From the NCBI GenBank assembly GCA_017614795.1, contig JAGABD010000063.1:1-46091 (forward strand): DNA of 46,091 nt, read 5' to 3'. The stretch comes from Bacteroidales bacterium (lineage in GTDB: Bacteria > Bacteroidota > Bacteroidia > Bacteroidales > UBA932). Every line of letters begins with the position of its first letter. The stretch's first letter is position 1. Under the pieces are notes generated by a model. That model was not told the DNA's origin. It saw only the letters and a list, made by a program, of their open reading frames with translations, and made no database searches. The position numbers and the translations under genes were made by a program. Positions 1 through 10,854 of the stretch are shown piece by piece.

Positions 1-923
<923 letters not shown>

Positions 924-929
924 GCAGAT

Positions 930-1169
930 ATGATAACGCTTCGGATACTCACACCCTCTTCGGGCGAAACCCACGACGCGACTGCGGTGTTCCTGCCGGG
1001 CGCAATGGGGAGTTTCGAGGTGCTGCCCGGGCATGCGGCGCTCATTTCGGCGCTGGCTGCGGGTGAATTGCGCTGGCGCGAATCAGGCTCCGACGAGCAG
1101 GCGCTGGCAATCAAGTCCGGTATGGTCCGGGTGGAAAACGATGTGGTAACAGTTTGCTGCGAGATATGA
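930..1169 (+). CDS. atpC: ATP synthase F1 epsilon subunit (short form)
   Basis: A 79-residue protein matching only the N-terminal beta-sandwich domain of epsilon (LRILTPSSGE, FLPGAMGSFEVLPGHAALIS, AIKSGMVRVENDVVTV). The C-terminal helical hairpin that inhibits rotation in many bacteria is absent; short epsilons of this size directly after atpD are normal in Bacteroidetes. It belongs to the central stalk, linking gamma and the c ring. The stop codon overlaps the probable ATG of atpB by the ATGA at 1166, implying translational coupling. Inference: inhibition of ATP hydrolysis by the epsilon C-terminus cannot operate in this enzyme. Confidence 0.93.
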   Translation: MITLRILTPSSGETHDATAVFLPGAMGSFEVLPGHAALISALAAGELRWRESGSDEQALAIKSGMVRVENDVVTVCCEI

Positions 1170-2191
1170 GAAGACTGTGGCTCATAGTGGTTCTGCAGCT
1201 TTCAGTGATGTCGCTGAGAGCTGAGCCTGCGGAGGCCCGGCCTGCCGAAGAAGAGCCCGCGGTTGCCGACATCATCTTCGAGCATATCGGCGACGGCTAC
1301 GAGTGGCATATCTTCAGCTGGGGAGAAAAGCACCTGGTGCTGCATCTGCCCGTAATAGTCTACAGCGACGGCTGGCACTGCTTCAGCTCTGCCAAGCTTG
1401 AAGACGGGGCAGAATACGAAGGATTGCACATCGCTCCGGCAGGATCTGCCCACGAAGGGAAGATAGTGGATGCGGCGGGGAATAAACCTTTCGATATCAG
1501 CATCACCCGCAACGTGCTGAGCCTCATCTTCGGGAGCCTTCTGCTTCTGCTTATAGTGCTTCTGACCGCACGCTGGTACCGCAGGCACGATGCCACGAAG
1601 GAAGCCCCCAGGGGCATCGCGGCAGTAATGGAACCCCTGGTGCTGATGGTGCACGAAATGGCGCTGGAGAATATCGGGGAACGCGACTACAGGCGCTACT
1701 CTCCCTATCTCTGCATGGCCTTCTTCTTCATCCTGCTGAACAATCTTCTGGGCATTATCCCCTTCTTCCCCGGAGGGGCGAATCTTACCGGAAACATTGC
1801 CTGCACCATGGTGCTCGCGCTGTTTACCTTCTTCACCGTTAACCTTACTGGCACCAGGCATTACTACAAGGAACTGGTCAGCCCGGACGTGCCCGGCTTC
1901 CTCAAGCCAATAATGGCGGTGATAGAAATCTTCAGCGCCATTGTAAAGCCCATTTCGCTTACAGTGCGACTCTTCGCAAACATGCTGGCAGGGCACATAC
2001 AGCTGCTGAGCATGGTTTGCATCATATTCATCGTTGCAAAATACGGTGGGGTGCTGCTCGGTGGGATGAGCATCATTTCGGTTATTTTCGGCATCTTCCT
2101 GGACTGCCTGGAACTGCTGATATCCTTCATTCAGGCATATATTTTCACTATGCTTTCCTCTATTTACATCGGACTTGCAAGACAACATTAA
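1166..2191 (+). CDS. atpB: ATP synthase Fo subunit a
   Basis: Subunit a forms the proton half-channels beside the c ring in the inner membrane. About 341 residues from the ATG at 1166, which overlaps the atpC stop as ATGA; an upstream in-frame TTG at 1154 is possible but less likely. The protein starts with a signal-like hydrophobic segment (LWLIVVLQLSVMSLRA), then a periplasmic domain of about 110 residues that is typical for Bacteroidetes, then five or so membrane helices. The essential arginine is Arg268 in LTVRLFANMLAGH. The late helix contains SFIQAYIFTMLSSIYIG. Next gene atpE follows after 12 bp. Confidence 0.95.
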   Translation: MRRLWLIVVLQLSVMSLRAEPAEARPAEEEPAVADIIFEHIGDGYEWHIFSWGEKHLVLHLPVIVYSDGWHCFSSAKLEDGAEYEGLHIAPAGSAHEGKIVDAAGNKPFDISITRNVLSLIFGSLLLLLIVLLTARWYRRHDATKEAPRGIAAVMEPLVLMVHEMALENIGERDYRRYSPYLCMAFFFILLNNLLGIIPFFPGGANLTGNIACTMVLALFTFFTVNLTGTRHYYKELVSPDVPGFLKPIMAVIEIFSAIVKPISLTVRLFANMLAGHIQLLSMVCIIFIVAKYGGVLLGGMSIISVIFGIFLDCLELLISFIQAYIFTMLSSIYIGLARQH

Positions 2192-2203
2192 ACCTTTATT
2201 GAT

Positions 2204-2461
2204 ATGATTGAATTTGTTCTTCTTCAAGCAGTCGCAGGAGCGGTTCTCGGAAAGGTGGGAGCGGCGCTCGGCGCAGCACTGGCAGCATTCGCTGCAGGTT
2301 ACGGAATCGGAAAGGTGGGTACTTCTGCAATGGAAGCCATCGCCCGTCAGCCCGAAGCTGCAGGCAATATCCGCAGCAGTATGATTATCGTTGCAGGTAT
2401 GATCGAAGGCGCATCCCTTCTGGGTATCATCGTCTGCCTGCTTGCAATTCTGCTCAAGTAA
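2204..2461 (+). CDS. atpE: ATP synthase Fo subunit c
   Basis: An 85-residue two-helix hairpin that builds the rotor ring. The polar loop is ARQPE at residues 47-51 and the ion-binding carboxylate is Glu68 in MIEGASLLG. The first helix is rich in Gly and Ala with no Gln/Glu at the position that binds sodium in Na+-type c subunits, and Glu68 is followed by Gly rather than the Ser-Thr seen in that type; this suggests a proton-coupled ring (inference). It lies between atpB and atpF, 3 bp before the latter. Confidence 0.96.
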   Translation: MIEFVLLQAVAGAVLGKVGAALGAALAAFAAGYGIGKVGTSAMEAIARQPEAAGNIRSSMIIVAGMIEGASLLGIIVCLLAILLK

Positions 2462-2464
2462 ACC

Positions 2465-2974
2465 ATGAGCCTTATCACTCCTGATTCCGGCCTCCTGTTC
2501 TGGATGGTCCTCATCTTCGGCATAGTATTCTTCATACTTGCCAAGTGGGGCTTCCCGATCATTACCAAGGCCGTGGAGGGACGCTCCGCGTCGATAGCCG
2601 ATTCGCTGCGGCAGGCCGAAGAAGCCCGCGCGCAGCTCTCGGACCTGGCGAAGGAGCAGCAGGAGATGATAGCGCAGACGCGTGCCGAACAGGGACAGAT
2701 ACTGCGGGAAGCGGCCAAGGCCCGCGAGGAGATACTCGAGAAGGCCCGCACCGATGCCCGCGAGGAGACCGCCAGGATGATAGCGGATGCCAAGGCGCAG
2801 ATAGACCGCGAGCGCGAGAGCGCCCTGCGCGACGTAAGGCGCGAAGTGGCCCTGCTGTCCGTCGAGGTGGCCGAAAAGGTGCTCCGCGAGAAGCTTTCCT
2901 CCTCGCCCGAGCAGATGGCCCTGATCGACAGGCTCGCGGATGAAACCGCAAAAACCGACAAGCCTCACAACTGA
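2465..2974 (+). CDS. atpF: ATP synthase Fo subunit b
   Basis: The peripheral-stalk subunit b, 169 residues: one N-terminal membrane helix (LLFWMVLIFGIVFFILAKWGF) followed by a long charged coiled coil rich in Ala, Glu, Arg and Lys that reaches to the top of F1. Length and architecture are standard. The alternating Ala/Arg/Glu-rich coding produces long spurious reading frames on both strands here. The stop overlaps the atpH start by one base (2974). Confidence 0.95.
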   Translation: MSLITPDSGLLFWMVLIFGIVFFILAKWGFPIITKAVEGRSASIADSLRQAEEARAQLSDLAKEQQEMIAQTRAEQGQILREAAKAREEILEKARTDAREETARMIADAKAQIDRERESALRDVRREVALLSVEVAEKVLREKLSSSPEQMALIDRLADETAKTDKPHN

Positions 2975-3446
2975 TGAACACGGGGGTGATTTCAGCAAGA
3001 TACGCCCGGGCCCTTCTGCTTCTGGTACAGCAGTCGGGCCGGGGTGAGCAGGTCTTCGAACAGGCCCGGCAGATTCTGTCGGACCCTTCGCATCTGCCTG
3101 CCGAGCTGGAACCGGACCTCGCGAAGCTTGTGCTGCTTATGCGGAACCGCGGTCGCGACGATCATCTCAAATTCACCCTCACTCATTTTACAAGGCTATG
3201 GTGCGAGGCGGCCGGAGCGCGTCTCGTGCATCTTCGCACCGCGGTCCCTTCTCCCGGGCTGGAAAAACGCATCGCCTCGATTCTTGAAAAGGACGGCGGC
3301 CGTGTGATAATGGACAGCGCCGTGGACCCTTCCCTCGAAGGGGGATTCGTCTTCGAAGTGGACGGATATATGCTCGACGCCAGCGTGCGCACCCAGATGG
3401 AACGCATCCGGCGCGAGTTCATCGAAAAGAATAACAGAATAGTGTA

Positions 3447-3447
<1 letters not shown>
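2974..3447 (+). CDS. atpH: ATP synthase F1 delta subunit
   Basis: 157-residue delta (OSCP) subunit that joins the b stalk to the crown of alpha3beta3. It begins with the helical N-terminal domain ([12 protein letters not shown]) and ends with the characteristic [20 protein letters not shown] stretch close to the C-terminus. Slightly shorter than the 175-180 residues common elsewhere, as is usual for Bacteroidetes. Overlaps atpF and atpA by one base each, so the three genes are tightly coupled. Confidence 0.93.
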
Positions 3448-5036
<1,589 letters not shown>

Positions 5037-5042
5037 GACTGA

Positions 5043-5999
5043 ATGGCTTCGCTGCGGGAAATAAAGGACCATATCGGGTCGGTTCGTTCGACGCTCAAGA
5101 TAACGTCGGCGATGAAACTGGTGTCTTCCGCCAAGTTGCGCAAGGCACAGCAGGCCGTCGAGACTATGCGTCCTTACCAGCAGGAACTTGAGAAGATGCT
5201 CTCGGCCCTTGGAGGAACCGGAGGCGATTCCGCCGCACCGGAGATGGAGGCGAAAGGCAAGCTGGCCATTGTGGCGATTGCGTCGAACTCTTCGCTCTGC
5301 GGAGCGTTCAACGGCAATGTCCTCCGCAAGGTTCTGGAACTTGTCGCCCAAGCCGGCGGCCCCGACTGCGTCGAGGTTTTCGCCCTGGGCAGAAAAATTG
5401 CAGAGCCGTTGCGAAAAGCGGGCGTCATTGCCGACGCCGATCGGCAATCACTGAACGACCTTGTCGCCCATCCCGACTACGGCGCCTCGCAAACCCTCGC
5501 CTCGGCTCTGGTCGATGGCTTCGACTCCGGCCGATTCTCCAACGTGCTCCTGGTTTACAATCACTTCGTCTCCACCTCTACCCAGAAAGTCGTAGTAGAA
5601 TCATACTTGCCGCCTTGCGGCGAGGTGGGGCTTCCTCCTGAGGGACGTGCCACCCGCGGCACGGAAGCGGGGGGACCATCGTCAGATGGTGGGGTGAGCC
5701 CGAAGGGCGAACTCCCGAAGGGGGAGCGCCCACCTCGCGACCAGGTCGACGATTATATTCTGGAGCCCGGGCGTGAAGCAATACTCGCCGACCTGCTGCC
5801 GCAGGTGATACGGCTGAAACTGTACGCCGCGATACTCGACAGCGTCGCTGCGGAACACGCGGCGCGGATGATCGCGATGCAGGCGGCGACGGACAACGCC
5901 GAAGACCTGCTCGCCGAACTCAGCCTCGAATACAACAAGGGCCGCCAGGCCAAGATAACCGCCGAAATCCTCGACCTCGTGGCCGGGGCAAGGCAATAA
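5043..5999 (+). CDS. atpG: ATP synthase F1 gamma subunit with two in-frame palindromic inserts
   Basis: Gamma is the rotating shaft of F1. The conserved ends are clear: N-terminal LREIKDHIGSVRSTLKITSAMKLVSSAKLRKA and C-terminal MIAMQAATDNAEDLL followed by YNKGRQAKITAEILDLVAGA. At 318 residues it is longer than the usual 285-295 because of foreign-looking sequence. Residues about 190-235 (DNA 5610-5745) are Pro/Gly/Glu-rich and encoded by an element with 10-bp perfect terminal inverted repeats at 5620 and 5729. A second, smaller palindrome at 5424-5449 encodes VIADADRQS and recurs in miaA. Both lie in the surface Rossmann-like domain, away from the coiled-coil shaft, so the protein is probably functional (inference). 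Last gene of the operon. Confidence 0.95.
   Translation: MASLREIKDHIGSVRSTLKITSAMKLVSSAKLRKAQQAVETMRPYQQELEKMLSALGGTGGDSAAPEMEAKGKLAIVAIASNSSLCGAFNGNVLRKVLELVAQAGGPDCVEVFALGRKIAEPLRKAGVIADADRQSLNDLVAHPDYGASQTLASALVDGFDSGRFSNVLLVYNHFVSTSTQKVVVESYLPPCGEVGLPPEGRATRGTEAGGPSSDGGVSPKGELPKGERPPRDQVDDYILEPGREAILADLLPQVIRLKLYAAILDSVAAEHAARMIAMQAATDNAEDLLAELSLEYNKGRQAKITAEILDLVAGARQ
5424..5449 (+). repeat. 26-bp palindromic repeat, copy 1 (in atpG)
   Basis: The 26-bp unit begins GTCATTGCCGAC and ends GGCAATC. Its arms ATTGCCGA and TCGGCAAT are perfect inverted repeats around a 4-base centre. A copy with one difference lies at 32744-32769 inside miaA on the minus strand. Both are translated in the same frame to VIADADRQS, with L as the next residue in both proteins. 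Confidence 0.85.
5620..5738 (+). repeat. MITE-like palindromic element inserted in frame in atpG
   Basis: About 119 bp bounded by perfect 10-bp terminal inverted repeats, GCGAGGTGGG at 5620-5629 and CCCACCTCGC at 5729-5738. Inside is a chain of short hairpins: GTGCC/GGCAC near 5647-5662, ACCAT/ATGGT at 5676-5690, GCCC/GGGC near 5698-5708 and CCC/GGG around 5714-5724. It contains no stop in the atpG frame and accounts for the extra Pro/Gly-rich segment of gamma. Its GGGGGGACC...GGTGGGGT core (5669-5695) is shared with an insert in xseA. Confidence 0.75.
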
Positions 6000-6020
6000 A
6001 TCGAACCAATAACCAAGAAT

Positions 6021-8201
6021 ATGAAATACGGATACCTTCTCATCGCCGGCCTGCTTCTCGCAGGATGCTGCGCGAACAACGGACAGAAAGACATCGAAAG
6101 CAAAGTCGAGGATGCCCTCGCGCAGATGACGCTTAACGAAAAGATAGCGCTCATCCACGCTCAGAGCAAGTTCACCTCGCCGGGCGTGCCCAGGCTTGGA
6201 ATCCCCGAACTGAAATGCGACGACGGCCCTCACGGGCTGCGTCCCGAAACCCTTTGGGACAAGTGGGCGGCCGCCGGCCAGACCAACGACAGCTGCACCG
6301 CTTATCCTTCTCTGACCTGCCTTGCGGCGACCTGGAACAAGGATATCGCATACCTGTACGGCCGCAGCGTTGGCGAAGAGGCCCGCTACCGCGGCAAGAA
6401 CGTGCTGCTGGGCCCCGGCGTGAACATCTGCCGCACTCCTCTCTGCGGACGCAACTTCGAGTATATGGGAGAAGATCCCTTCCTCGCGGGAAAACTTTCC
6501 GCGCAGTATGTGAAGGGCGTCCAGAGCAACAAGGTGGCGGCCTGCGTGAAGCATTATGCGGTGAACAACCAGGAGTCGCACCGTACCGACGGCAACTCTG
6601 TGGTGGACGACCGTACCCTGTACGAGATTTATCTGCCCGCGTTCAAGACAGCGGTGCAGGAAGGCGGTGCCTGGTCGATAATGTCCTCCTACAACCGCTA
6701 CGAGGAAGTGTTCGCGTCGCACAATCCGCGCCTGCTGATTGACATCCTCAAGGGAGAATGGGGCTTCGACGGCGCCGTGATCAGCGACTGGGGAGCCGTG
6801 CACGACACTGAAGGCGCCGCACACGGCGGAGTCGACCTGGAATTCGGCACCCATACCGACGGTCTGTCTCAGGGCCTTGCAAATGCATACGACGCATACT
6901 ATATGGCGGAGCCTTACAAGGCCAAGATCATCGCCGGGGAGCTCTCCGAAGATGAACTGAACGAGAAGGTGCGCCGCGCGTTGAGGCTCAACTTCCGCAC
7001 TCAGGCGGACGGATATTTCGGCTCGTTCCTCAGCCCCGAGCACACTGCCGACTGCCGCAGGATCGGCGGCGAAGGCATCGTGCTTCTGCGCAACGAGGGA
7101 GTGCTTCCTCTCAAGAAGGATGCAAAGAAGATCGTGGTTCTCGGCGAGAACGCCATCCGTCCCATGATTGTGGGCGGCCAGTCCTCCTCGCTCAAGGCCC
7201 AGCACGAGATTTCGCCCCTGCAGGGCATCAGGAACGCCTTCCCCGAAGCGGAAGTCGTATATGAAAGGGCATATTATTCCGGCCAGCCCACTCCGGGCAA
7301 CTACAATTACGGCCTGTACGACCTTACCGAACCCCGTCCCGCGGCGAAGCTTGTCGCGGATGCCCTCAAGGCGGTCGAAGGAGCCGATTACGTGATATTC
7401 GTCGGCGGTCTCAACAAGAACGACAACCAGGATTGCGAAGGACGCGACAGGCTCTCCTACGAGCTTCCCTACGGTCAGAACGAAGTGATCGAGGCTATTG
7501 CCGCGGCACGTCCGGATCTCGTTTACGTGAACGTTTCGGGCAGCCCCGTCGCAATGCCTTTCGCAGACAAGGTCGCGGCGATCCTTCAGGCCTGGTACCT
7601 CGGCAGCGAGACCGGCAATGCCCTGGCAGACGTGCTTGTGGGTGACGTGAATCCTTCCGGCAAACTCCCCGTCACCTTCCCTGTGGCTCTGGCGGACGGC
7701 CCCATCAAGACTGAAAGGCAGTTCCCCGGCTTCGCCGATGAAAAGGGAATGTGGCAGACCTATTACGACGAGGGAATCTACGTGGGCTACCGCTGGTACG
7801 ACACCAAGGGCGTGAAGCCTCAGTTCCCCTTCGGCTACGGCCTCAGCTACACCACCTTCGAGTATGGCGAGGCGAAGCTCTCATCCAAGAAGATGGGCAA
7901 GAAGATGACAGTGAAAGTCACCGTCAAGAATACCGGCGACGTGGCCGGAGCGGAAGTCGCGCAGCTCTATATCAGCGACCTGGAGTCTTCTGTGGACAGG
8001 CCTCTCAAGGAACTCAAGGGCTTCGAGAAGGTTTATCTGCAGCCCGGCGAGAGCAAGACGGTCGAATTCAGCTTCGGACGCGACGCGCTTAGCTTCTTCG
8101 ACGCCGAAAAGCACGTCTGGGTGGCTGAACCCGGCAAGTTCAAGGCGCTGGTTGGCGCATCGTCCGAAGATATAAGGGCCGAAGCGGAGTTTACTTTGTA
8201 A
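6021..8201 (+). CDS. Glycoside hydrolase family 3 beta-glycosidase, lipoprotein
   Basis: 726 residues. An N-terminal signal ends in a lipobox (LLLAGCC), so the enzyme is predicted to be lipid-anchored. GH3 architecture: (alpha/beta)8 domain with [17 protein letters not shown] and the nucleophile Asp256 in VISDWGA; alpha/beta sandwich domain with the probable acid/base Glu473 in [13 protein letters not shown]; and a C-terminal fibronectin III-like domain ([20 protein letters not shown]). The closest activity by pattern is beta-glucosidase/beta-xylosidase; substrate cannot be set from sequence. It starts 21 bp after atpG with no TAnnTTTG promoter visible in the gap, so read-through from the atp operon is possible. 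Confidence 0.92.
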   Translation: MKYGYLLIAGLLLAGCCANNGQKDIESKVEDALAQMTLNEKIALIHAQSKFTSPGVPRLGIPELKCDDGPHGLRPETLWDKWAAAGQTNDSCTAYPSLTCLAATWNKDIAYLYGRSVGEEARYRGKNVLLGPGVNICRTPLCGRNFEYMGEDPFLAGKLSAQYVKGVQSNKVAACVKHYAVNNQESHRTDGNSVVDDRTLYEIYLPAFKTAVQEGGAWSIMSSYNRYEEVFASHNPRLLIDILKGEWGFDGAVISDWGAVHDTEGAAHGGVDLEFGTHTDGLSQGLANAYDAYYMAEPYKAKIIAGELSEDELNEKVRRALRLNFRTQADGYFGSFLSPEHTADCRRIGGEGIVLLRNEGVLPLKKDAKKIVVLGENAIRPMIVGGQSSSLKAQHEISPLQGIRNAFPEAEVVYERAYYSGQPTPGNYNYGLYDLTEPRPAAKLVADALKAVEGADYVIFVGGLNKNDNQDCEGRDRLSYELPYGQNEVIEAIAAARPDLVYVNVSGSPVAMPFADKVAAILQAWYLGSETGNALADVLVGDVNPSGKLPVTFPVALADGPIKTERQFPGFADEKGMWQTYYDEGIYVGYRWYDTKGVKPQFPFGYGLSYTTFEYGEAKLSSKKMGKKMTVKVTVKNTGDVAGAEVAQLYISDLESSVDRPLKELKGFEKVYLQPGESKTVEFSFGRDALSFFDAEKHVWVAEPGKFKALVGASSEDIRAEAEFTL

Positions 8202-8208
8202 AAAGCAC

Positions 8209-8216
8209 TATCTTTG
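8209..8216 (+). promoter_or_regulatory. Bacteroidetes -7 box (TATCTTTG) for alaS
   Basis: TATCTTTGCAGG stands 19 bp before the alaS ATG in the short gap after the GH3 gene and matches the phylum consensus TAnnTTTG. No well-spaced TTTG -33 element is evident. Confidence 0.65.
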
Positions 8217-8235
8217 CAGGCTATATCAGATTATT

Positions 8236-10854
8236 ATGATGACTTCTAAAGAGATAAGGCAGAAGTTCCTGGATTTCTTCGCATCCAAGGGACATACCGT
8301 CGTGCCCTCGGCGCCGATGGTAGTGAAGAACGACCCCACGCTGATGTTCACCAACGCGGGAATGAACCAGTTCAAGGATATTTTCCTCGGCAACGTCACG
8401 CCGAAGATGAAACGGGCGGCCGACAGCCAGAAGTGCCTCCGCGTGAGCGGCAAGCATAACGACCTGGAGGAGGTGGGACACGATACCTACCACCACACCA
8501 TGTTCGAGATGCTGGGCAACTGGAGTTTCGGCGATTACTTCAAGACCGAAGCCATCGACTGGGCCTGGGAGCTTCTCACCGAAGTTTACGGCATCGACAA
8601 GAAGCTGCTTTACGCGACGGTGTTCGAGGGCAGCGCCGAGGACGGCACCGAGCTTGACGAAGAGGCCCGCGCTGCCTGGCGCAAGCATCTTCCCGAAGAC
8701 CACATCCTGCTTGGCAACAAGCACGACAACTTCTGGGAGATGGGCGACACCGGCCCCTGCGGTCCCTGCTCGGAGATCCACATCGACATCCGCACCGCCG
8801 AAGAGAAGGCTGCTTCCGGTATCCCGGGGGCGGAACTCGTGAACAAGAGCGACCCCCACGTCATCGAAATCTGGAACCTCGTGTTCATGCAGTTCGAGCG
8901 TAAGGCCGACGGCCATCTGGAGAGCCTGCCCGCAAAGAACATCGACACCGGAATGGGTTTCGAACGCCTCTGCGCGGTGCTCCAGGGCAAGAACAGCAAC
9001 TACGACTCCGACGTATTCACCGGAATGCTCTCCCGCATCGGCGAACTCAGCGGCCATAAATACGGCGAAAGCAGGGAGACCGACATAGCGATGCGCGTCA
9101 TCGCTGACCACATCCGCGCGATTTCGTTCAGCATCGCCGACGGACAGCTCCCGAGCAACGTCAAGGCGGGCTATGTGATCCGCAGGATCCTTCGCCGCGC
9201 AGTGCGTTACGGCTACACTTTCCTCGGTTTCGGCGAACCCTTCCTCTGCAGGCTGGTTCCCCAGCTCATCGAGGACATGGGTGAGGCCTATCCCGAGCTG
9301 AAGGCGCAGCAGAAACTCATCGAGAACGTCATCCGCGAAGAGGAATCAGCGTTCCTCCGCACTCTCGACAGGGGCATCAAGCTTCTGGACGACTATATGG
9401 CGAAGAACGCCGCCACCAAGGTCCTGCCCGGAGTGGACGCGTTCGTGCTTTACGATACCTACGGCTTCCCCATCGACCTCACCGAATTGATTGCAGGTGA
9501 AAAGGGTTACAAGGTGGATATCGAAGGCTTCCAGGTGGAGCTCGGCAAGCAGAAGGACCGCGCCCGCGGAGCCACCGCCAATGAATTCGGCGACTGGACC
9601 GTGTACAACGAGGGCGAGGACGTTCAGTTCACCGGCTACGACTCCACCGAACTGGAGGGAGTCCGCCTGCTGAAGAGCCGCAAGGTGGTGCAGAAGAACA
9701 AGGAGATGCTCCAGCTGGTCTTCGACCGCACTCCCTTCTACGGAGAGATGGGCGGCGAGGTCGGCGACACCGGCGTGGCGGTTTCCGCCTCCGGCGAGGT
9801 CATAAAGATTCTCAACACCGTCAAGGAAAACACCCTCACCATCCATATCGCGGACAAGCTTCCCGCCGACGGCAGCGCCCTCTTCACCCTCAGGGTGGAT
9901 GCGGAGCGCCGCGCGAGGATAGCCGCCAACCACAGCTGCACCCATCTTCTGGACGAGGTGCTTCGCGAGGTTCTCGGCACCCACGTCGAGCAGAAGGGCT
10001 CCTTCGTCTGCGACAAGTACTTCCGCTTCGACTTCTCCCACTTCGAGAAGCTCTCCGACGAGCAGTTGCGCGAGGTCGAGCAGAAGGTGAACGCCCTCAT
10101 CAGGGCCAACCATCATCTCGAGGAGAAGCGTGACGCGACGATGGAAGAAGCTATAGCGATGGGCGCTATAGCCCTCTTCGGCGAGAAGTACGGCGACAGC
10201 GTGCGCGTGGTCAAGTTCGGCCCGAGCTGCGAGCTCTGCGGCGGATGCCACACCAGCGCGACCGGCAACATCGGCTTCTTCAAGATAACCAGTGAAAGCG
10301 CCATAGCCGCCGGCATCAGGCGCATCGAGGCGGTCACCGGCGAAGAGGCGGAAGCGATAGTCTACGGCCTTCAGGATACCGTCAAGGGCGCCCGTGGCCT
10401 TCTGGGAGGATCTCCCGACCTCGGCGAAGCCGTCAGGAAGATGGTGGAAGAGAACGAAGGCTACCGCAAGCAGCTCCAGGAAATCGCCAAGGGCAAGACC
10501 CTCGAACTCAAGAAGAGCCTGCTCGCCGCCGCGGTTCCCGTAAACGGAGTGAAGGTGGTGAAACTCGGCGAATGCGACGACCCCGCGATGCTTCGCGATG
10601 CGGCCACTATGCTGCAGAAGGAGGCTCAGGGCCTTGTGATAGCGGCTGCCTACGAAACCGCAGGCAAACCCCAGCTTCTGCTTATGTACTCCGCGGACCT
10701 TGTCGCGGCGGGGCACAATGCCGGTGCGGACATCCGCGAGGCGGCGAAGTTCATCCAGGGCGGCGGAGGCGGACAGCCCGGTCTCGCGACAGCGGGCGGC
10801 AAGGAAGTTGCAGGACTGCCCCAGGCTCTTGAAACATTGCTTTCGAAGATTTGA
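8236..10854 (+). CDS. alaS: Alanine--tRNA ligase
   Basis: 872-residue alanyl-tRNA synthetase, full length. Class II catalytic core begins with [14 protein letters not shown] and [15 protein letters not shown]. The editing domain carries the zinc ligands in HSCTH (His566, His570) and CGGCH (around Cys668 and His672), both intact, so Ser/Gly mischarging can be corrected. The C-terminal DHHA1-type domain ends with the glycine-rich [16 protein letters not shown]. The ATG at 8236 is followed by a second ATG; either could be used. The end overlaps the TTG start of the next gene by four bases (TTGA). The window holds two of its tRNA-Ala substrates, both with the G3:U70 identity pair. Confidence 0.97.
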   Translation: MMTSKEIRQKFLDFFASKGHTVVPSAPMVVKNDPTLMFTNAGMNQFKDIFLGNVTPKMKRAADSQKCLRVSGKHNDLEEVGHDTYHHTMFEMLGNWSFGDYFKTEAIDWAWELLTEVYGIDKKLLYATVFEGSAEDGTELDEEARAAWRKHLPEDHILLGNKHDNFWEMGDTGPCGPCSEIHIDIRTAEEKAASGIPGAELVNKSDPHVIEIWNLVFMQFERKADGHLESLPAKNIDTGMGFERLCAVLQGKNSNYDSDVFTGMLSRIGELSGHKYGESRETDIAMRVIADHIRAISFSIADGQLPSNVKAGYVIRRILRRAVRYGYTFLGFGEPFLCRLVPQLIEDMGEAYPELKAQQKLIENVIREEESAFLRTLDRGIKLLDDYMAKNAATKVLPGVDAFVLYDTYGFPIDLTELIAGEKGYKVDIEGFQVELGKQKDRARGATANEFGDWTVYNEGEDVQFTGYDSTELEGVRLLKSRKVVQKNKEMLQLVFDRTPFYGEMGGEVGDTGVAVSASGEVIKILNTVKENTLTIHIADKLPADGSALFTLRVDAERRARIAANHSCTHLLDEVLREVLGTHVEQKGSFVCDKYFRFDFSHFEKLSDEQLREVEQKVNALIRANHHLEEKRDATMEEAIAMGAIALFGEKYGDSVRVVKFGPSCELCGGCHTSATGNIGFFKITSESAIAAGIRRIEAVTGEEAEAIVYGLQDTVKGARGLLGGSPDLGEAVRKMVEENEGYRKQLQEIAKGKTLELKKSLLAAAVPVNGVKVVKLGECDDPAMLRDAATMLQKEAQGLVIAAAYETAGKPQLLLMYSADLVAAGHNAGADIREAAKFIQGGGGGQPGLATAGGKEVAGLPQALETLLSKI

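Noticed and set aside
1202..2998. 598-codon open frame on the minus strand across atpB, atpE and atpF
   Set aside because: His/Glu/Cys-rich composition without family pattern; it lies opposite three well-recognised subunits and reflects their codon bias.
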